A stretch of 64,000 nucleotides of DNA, from assembly GCF_000613125.1 (NCBI RefSeq), contig NZ_HG964497.1, positions 2,868,971 through 2,932,970 of the forward strand, read 5' to 3'. Source of the stretch: Bacillus sp. EB01. Its GTDB lineage: Bacteria > Bacillota > Bacilli > Bacillales > Cytobacillaceae. Under the pieces are notes generated by a model. The model made no database searches. It was not told the origin of the DNA and saw nothing but the letters and a program-made list of their open reading frames with translations. Below, piece after piece: positions 62,647 through 64,000 of this stretch (its first letter is position 1; every line of letters starts with the position of its first letter). Both the position numbers and the translations under genes were made by a program.

Positions 62647-62704
62647 TCGCTTTCCTCCTTTTAAAAATATAAACAACATATTAATAGTATCAATTAAGAC
62701 TGGA

Positions 62705-62717
62705 AATTTTTGTCGAA
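62705..62717. promoter_or_regulatory. Spo0A-box-like site upstream of the toroid/VWA gene
   Basis: ATTTTTGTCGAA contains TGTCGAA (62711-62717), a match to the Spo0A box core, 65 bp upstream of the start codon on the minus-strand operon. A single heptamer can occur by chance. Confidence 0.3.
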
Positions 62718-62744
62718 GTATGGCATTATTGGTAATTTTTATGT

Positions 62745-62786
62745 AAAAAAAGAGACGGTTCTCATCTGTTGCAATGAAAACTGTCC
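62745..62786 (-). terminator. Hairpin with minus-strand T-run in the toxin-locus upstream region
   Basis: GACGGTTCTCAT (62754-62765) pairs imperfectly with ATGAAAACTGTC (62774-62785); seven T residues follow on minus. No minus-strand gene lies upstream. The stem resembles the one at 7012-7044, so it may be a small dispersed element. Confidence 0.5.
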
Positions 62787-62848
62787 CCTATTTACTATTA
62801 AGCAAAAAACGCGTCATCGGAAGTTTCATCTACTTCAAACTTCCTTCC

Positions 62849-62972
62849 CCGCGGCTTCAATACGGGTTCTTACGAGGATAACCGCTAGGTCCTAATGCAG
62901 CTGGCGACTGTTGTGGCCAATCCATACACAGACTCGTTCTCCGGAAAAAGGATGAGGTTGACGCGGATGTCG
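62849..62972 (+). pseudogene. Decayed fragment of an M14 carboxypeptidase gene
   Basis: The stretch aligns with 53210-53333 of the intact M14 gene on the same strand at roughly 84% identity by hand count (about 19 differences in 121 bases). Shared exact blocks include CCGCGGCTTCAATAC, ACGAGGATAACCGCT and AATGCAGCTGGCG. An in-frame TAG replaces the Ser codon after AACCGC, and one base is missing near 62951. Only about 41 codons survive, and no start lies upstream. Confidence 0.88.
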
Positions 62973-63090
62973 TTCAATTCTACATCCCCTGCCTGAATGA
63001 ATTATTTTCTAGTTCCTCCAATAATATTTTCAATATTATGGTAAAATCAAAGAACACTAGGGACGACTAAAATCTATTCGGGGGTTAGAA

Positions 63091-63996
63091 ATGGCATCCA
63101 TAACCTACACAGTTATTTTATTAGGCAGTTTCTTTTATTTAGTGAGAAAAAGCGAAGAGCCAGAGCCTAATTTTCCTTTGAAAATGATAGGATACTTTGT
63201 ACTAGGTTCATTTGCTTTCCACTTTAATCTCATTTCAATACCGCTTGGATTTATTGTGTACCTGCTGCTTTTTCGCCCGAAGCTGAATGTAAATATTAAG
63301 CGAACCGCCTCTGTTTTTGGTTTCCTTACATTCATCGTCGTTCAGTGGCTTTTGCCTTTTGCGAATCTGGAATGGCAAGGCCGTGCTGTATCCATCGAAC
63401 ATAAGCTAGGGTCGGTTTATACGATAAACTTCCAAGAGGAATATGAACGAATCCGGCACGAATTAGACTTGGAGAATAACAGTTTGAGTCTCCAGGATTT
63501 TGTAGTTGAATATAATAAAAAGGGCACAATCAGAGATCTACATTTGGAACTGATCAGCTCAGAGGACAAGGGCTTAAAACATTATACAATACAATATGAT
63601 AGTGAAAAAAACAGATATCGGGTTGTTCACAGTCAGCTTGATAACTGGCTTCAATACGACCGGTTAGTTGACGCTGACCTTTTCTTTAAAAATCTCGGTG
63701 TCCTTGATATTCAAGATATTACAAGATCCAAAGGCGACTTTTCTTATTATGTTATAAGAAGTTCAGGAGAATGGATGGAATATGATACAGATAATCAAGG
63801 TGGTTTTATTGTAAACAATGGAAAAATACAAGAAGTTGATCAAGACCAGTTACCTGTAGAGGGTTACTCTGTTGCAACTTATGCAATGAAAAAAACGCAC
63901 GAAGAAAAAAATGAACATGGAAACATTATTGAAGAGGCCTATGAAAGTACCGAATCAACTTCTTATCTATTTGAAGTAAATTCTATCGAAGACTAA
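63091..63996 (+). CDS. Uncharacterised membrane protein with C-terminal extracellular domain
   Basis: 301 aa. Three hydrophobic segments occupy about residues 3-18, 30-58 and 70-92, after which a polar domain of about 200 residues follows, rich in aromatic and acidic residues (for example FSYYVIRSSGEWMEY). No known family is recognised. The ATG at 63091 follows GGGGGTTAG. The gene is complete; its stop is four bases from the window edge. It is divergent from the toxin operon and may be unrelated to it. Confidence 0.7.
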   Translation: MASITYTVILLGSFFYLVRKSEEPEPNFPLKMIGYFVLGSFAFHFNLISIPLGFIVYLLLFRPKLNVNIKRTASVFGFLTFIVVQWLLPFANLEWQGRAVSIEHKLGSVYTINFQEEYERIRHELDLENNSLSLQDFVVEYNKKGTIRDLHLELISSEDKGLKHYTIQYDSEKNRYRVVHSQLDNWLQYDRLVDADLFFKNLGVLDIQDITRSKGDFSYYVIRSSGEWMEYDTDNQGGFIVNNGKIQEVDQDQLPVEGYSVATYAMKKTHEEKNEHGNIIEEAYESTESTSYLFEVNSIED

Positions 63997-64000
63997 AAGA

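Overview
The window looks like a chromosomal segment of a spore-forming Bacillaceae species (Bacillus, Mesobacillus or Cytobacillus type). The grounds are AGGAGG ribosome-binding sites, sigma-A promoters, moderate-to-low GC, a SpoIID/LytB protein, a YrzF-type kinase, a bacillopeptidase F-like protease, and two dispersed repeats that I recognise from Bacillaceae intergenic regions. I see no rRNA, tRNA, CRISPR array, integrase or intact insertion sequence.

Layout. 1-1690: a cut-off glycine decarboxylase subunit 1 gene behind a short-chain dehydrogenase. 1750-1945: a dispersed repeat. 2009-6257: a YesM/YesN-type two-component system followed by a sugar-binding lipoprotein with no permeases. 6491-8476: a cold-shock protein and an NCS1 permease. 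9117-25533: a peptidoglycan (muropeptide) salvage island. 25724-25838: a tandem array with an exact 21-bp period. 26209-28329: an acetoin/diacetyl reductase and a D,D-carboxypeptidase. 28654-34698: a malto/isomalto-oligosaccharide ABC operon with an alpha-glucosidase and a LacI regulator. 35432-40762: a giant secreted S8 protease. 41165-51830: small housekeeping and stress genes (SDR-like reductase with TetR regulator, DUF6980, NUDIX, MscS, LysE, HIT, RraA, chemoreceptor, truncated DedA, PAP2 phosphatase behind a yybP-ykoY-type manganese riboswitch, YrzF kinase). 52368-63996: a secreted M14 carboxypeptidase, then a probable polymorphic-toxin locus (88-aa candidate immunity protein, 1276-aa transglutaminase-fold protein, 1556-aa toroid/VWA surface protein), a decayed fragment of the M14 gene and a membrane protein.

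The muropeptide island is the most coherent system. Thirteen genes on the minus strand encode a BadF-type amino-sugar kinase, two double-GNAT acetyltransferases, MurQ, an AmiE-like serine hydrolase, a PIG-L deacetylase-like protein, NagZ, AnmK, a three-part ABC importer, NamZ and MurR. A divergent gene encodes a secreted SpoIID/LytB protein. NagZ, NamZ and the AmiE-like enzyme all lack signal peptides, unlike their B. subtilis counterparts, and an ABC importer stands where B. subtilis has the MurP phosphotransferase. I infer that whole wall fragments are imported and taken apart inside the cell.

The second item of interest is the 53.9-62.6 kb locus. A toroid/VWA surface protein is translationally coupled to a multidomain protein whose transglutaminase fold has lost its cysteine and whose last 100 residues look like a toxin module. 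A small candidate immunity gene follows 13 bp later. The locus lies between an intact M14 peptidase gene and a degenerate piece of the same gene. All family assignments come from motif recognition by eye; no database search was run.
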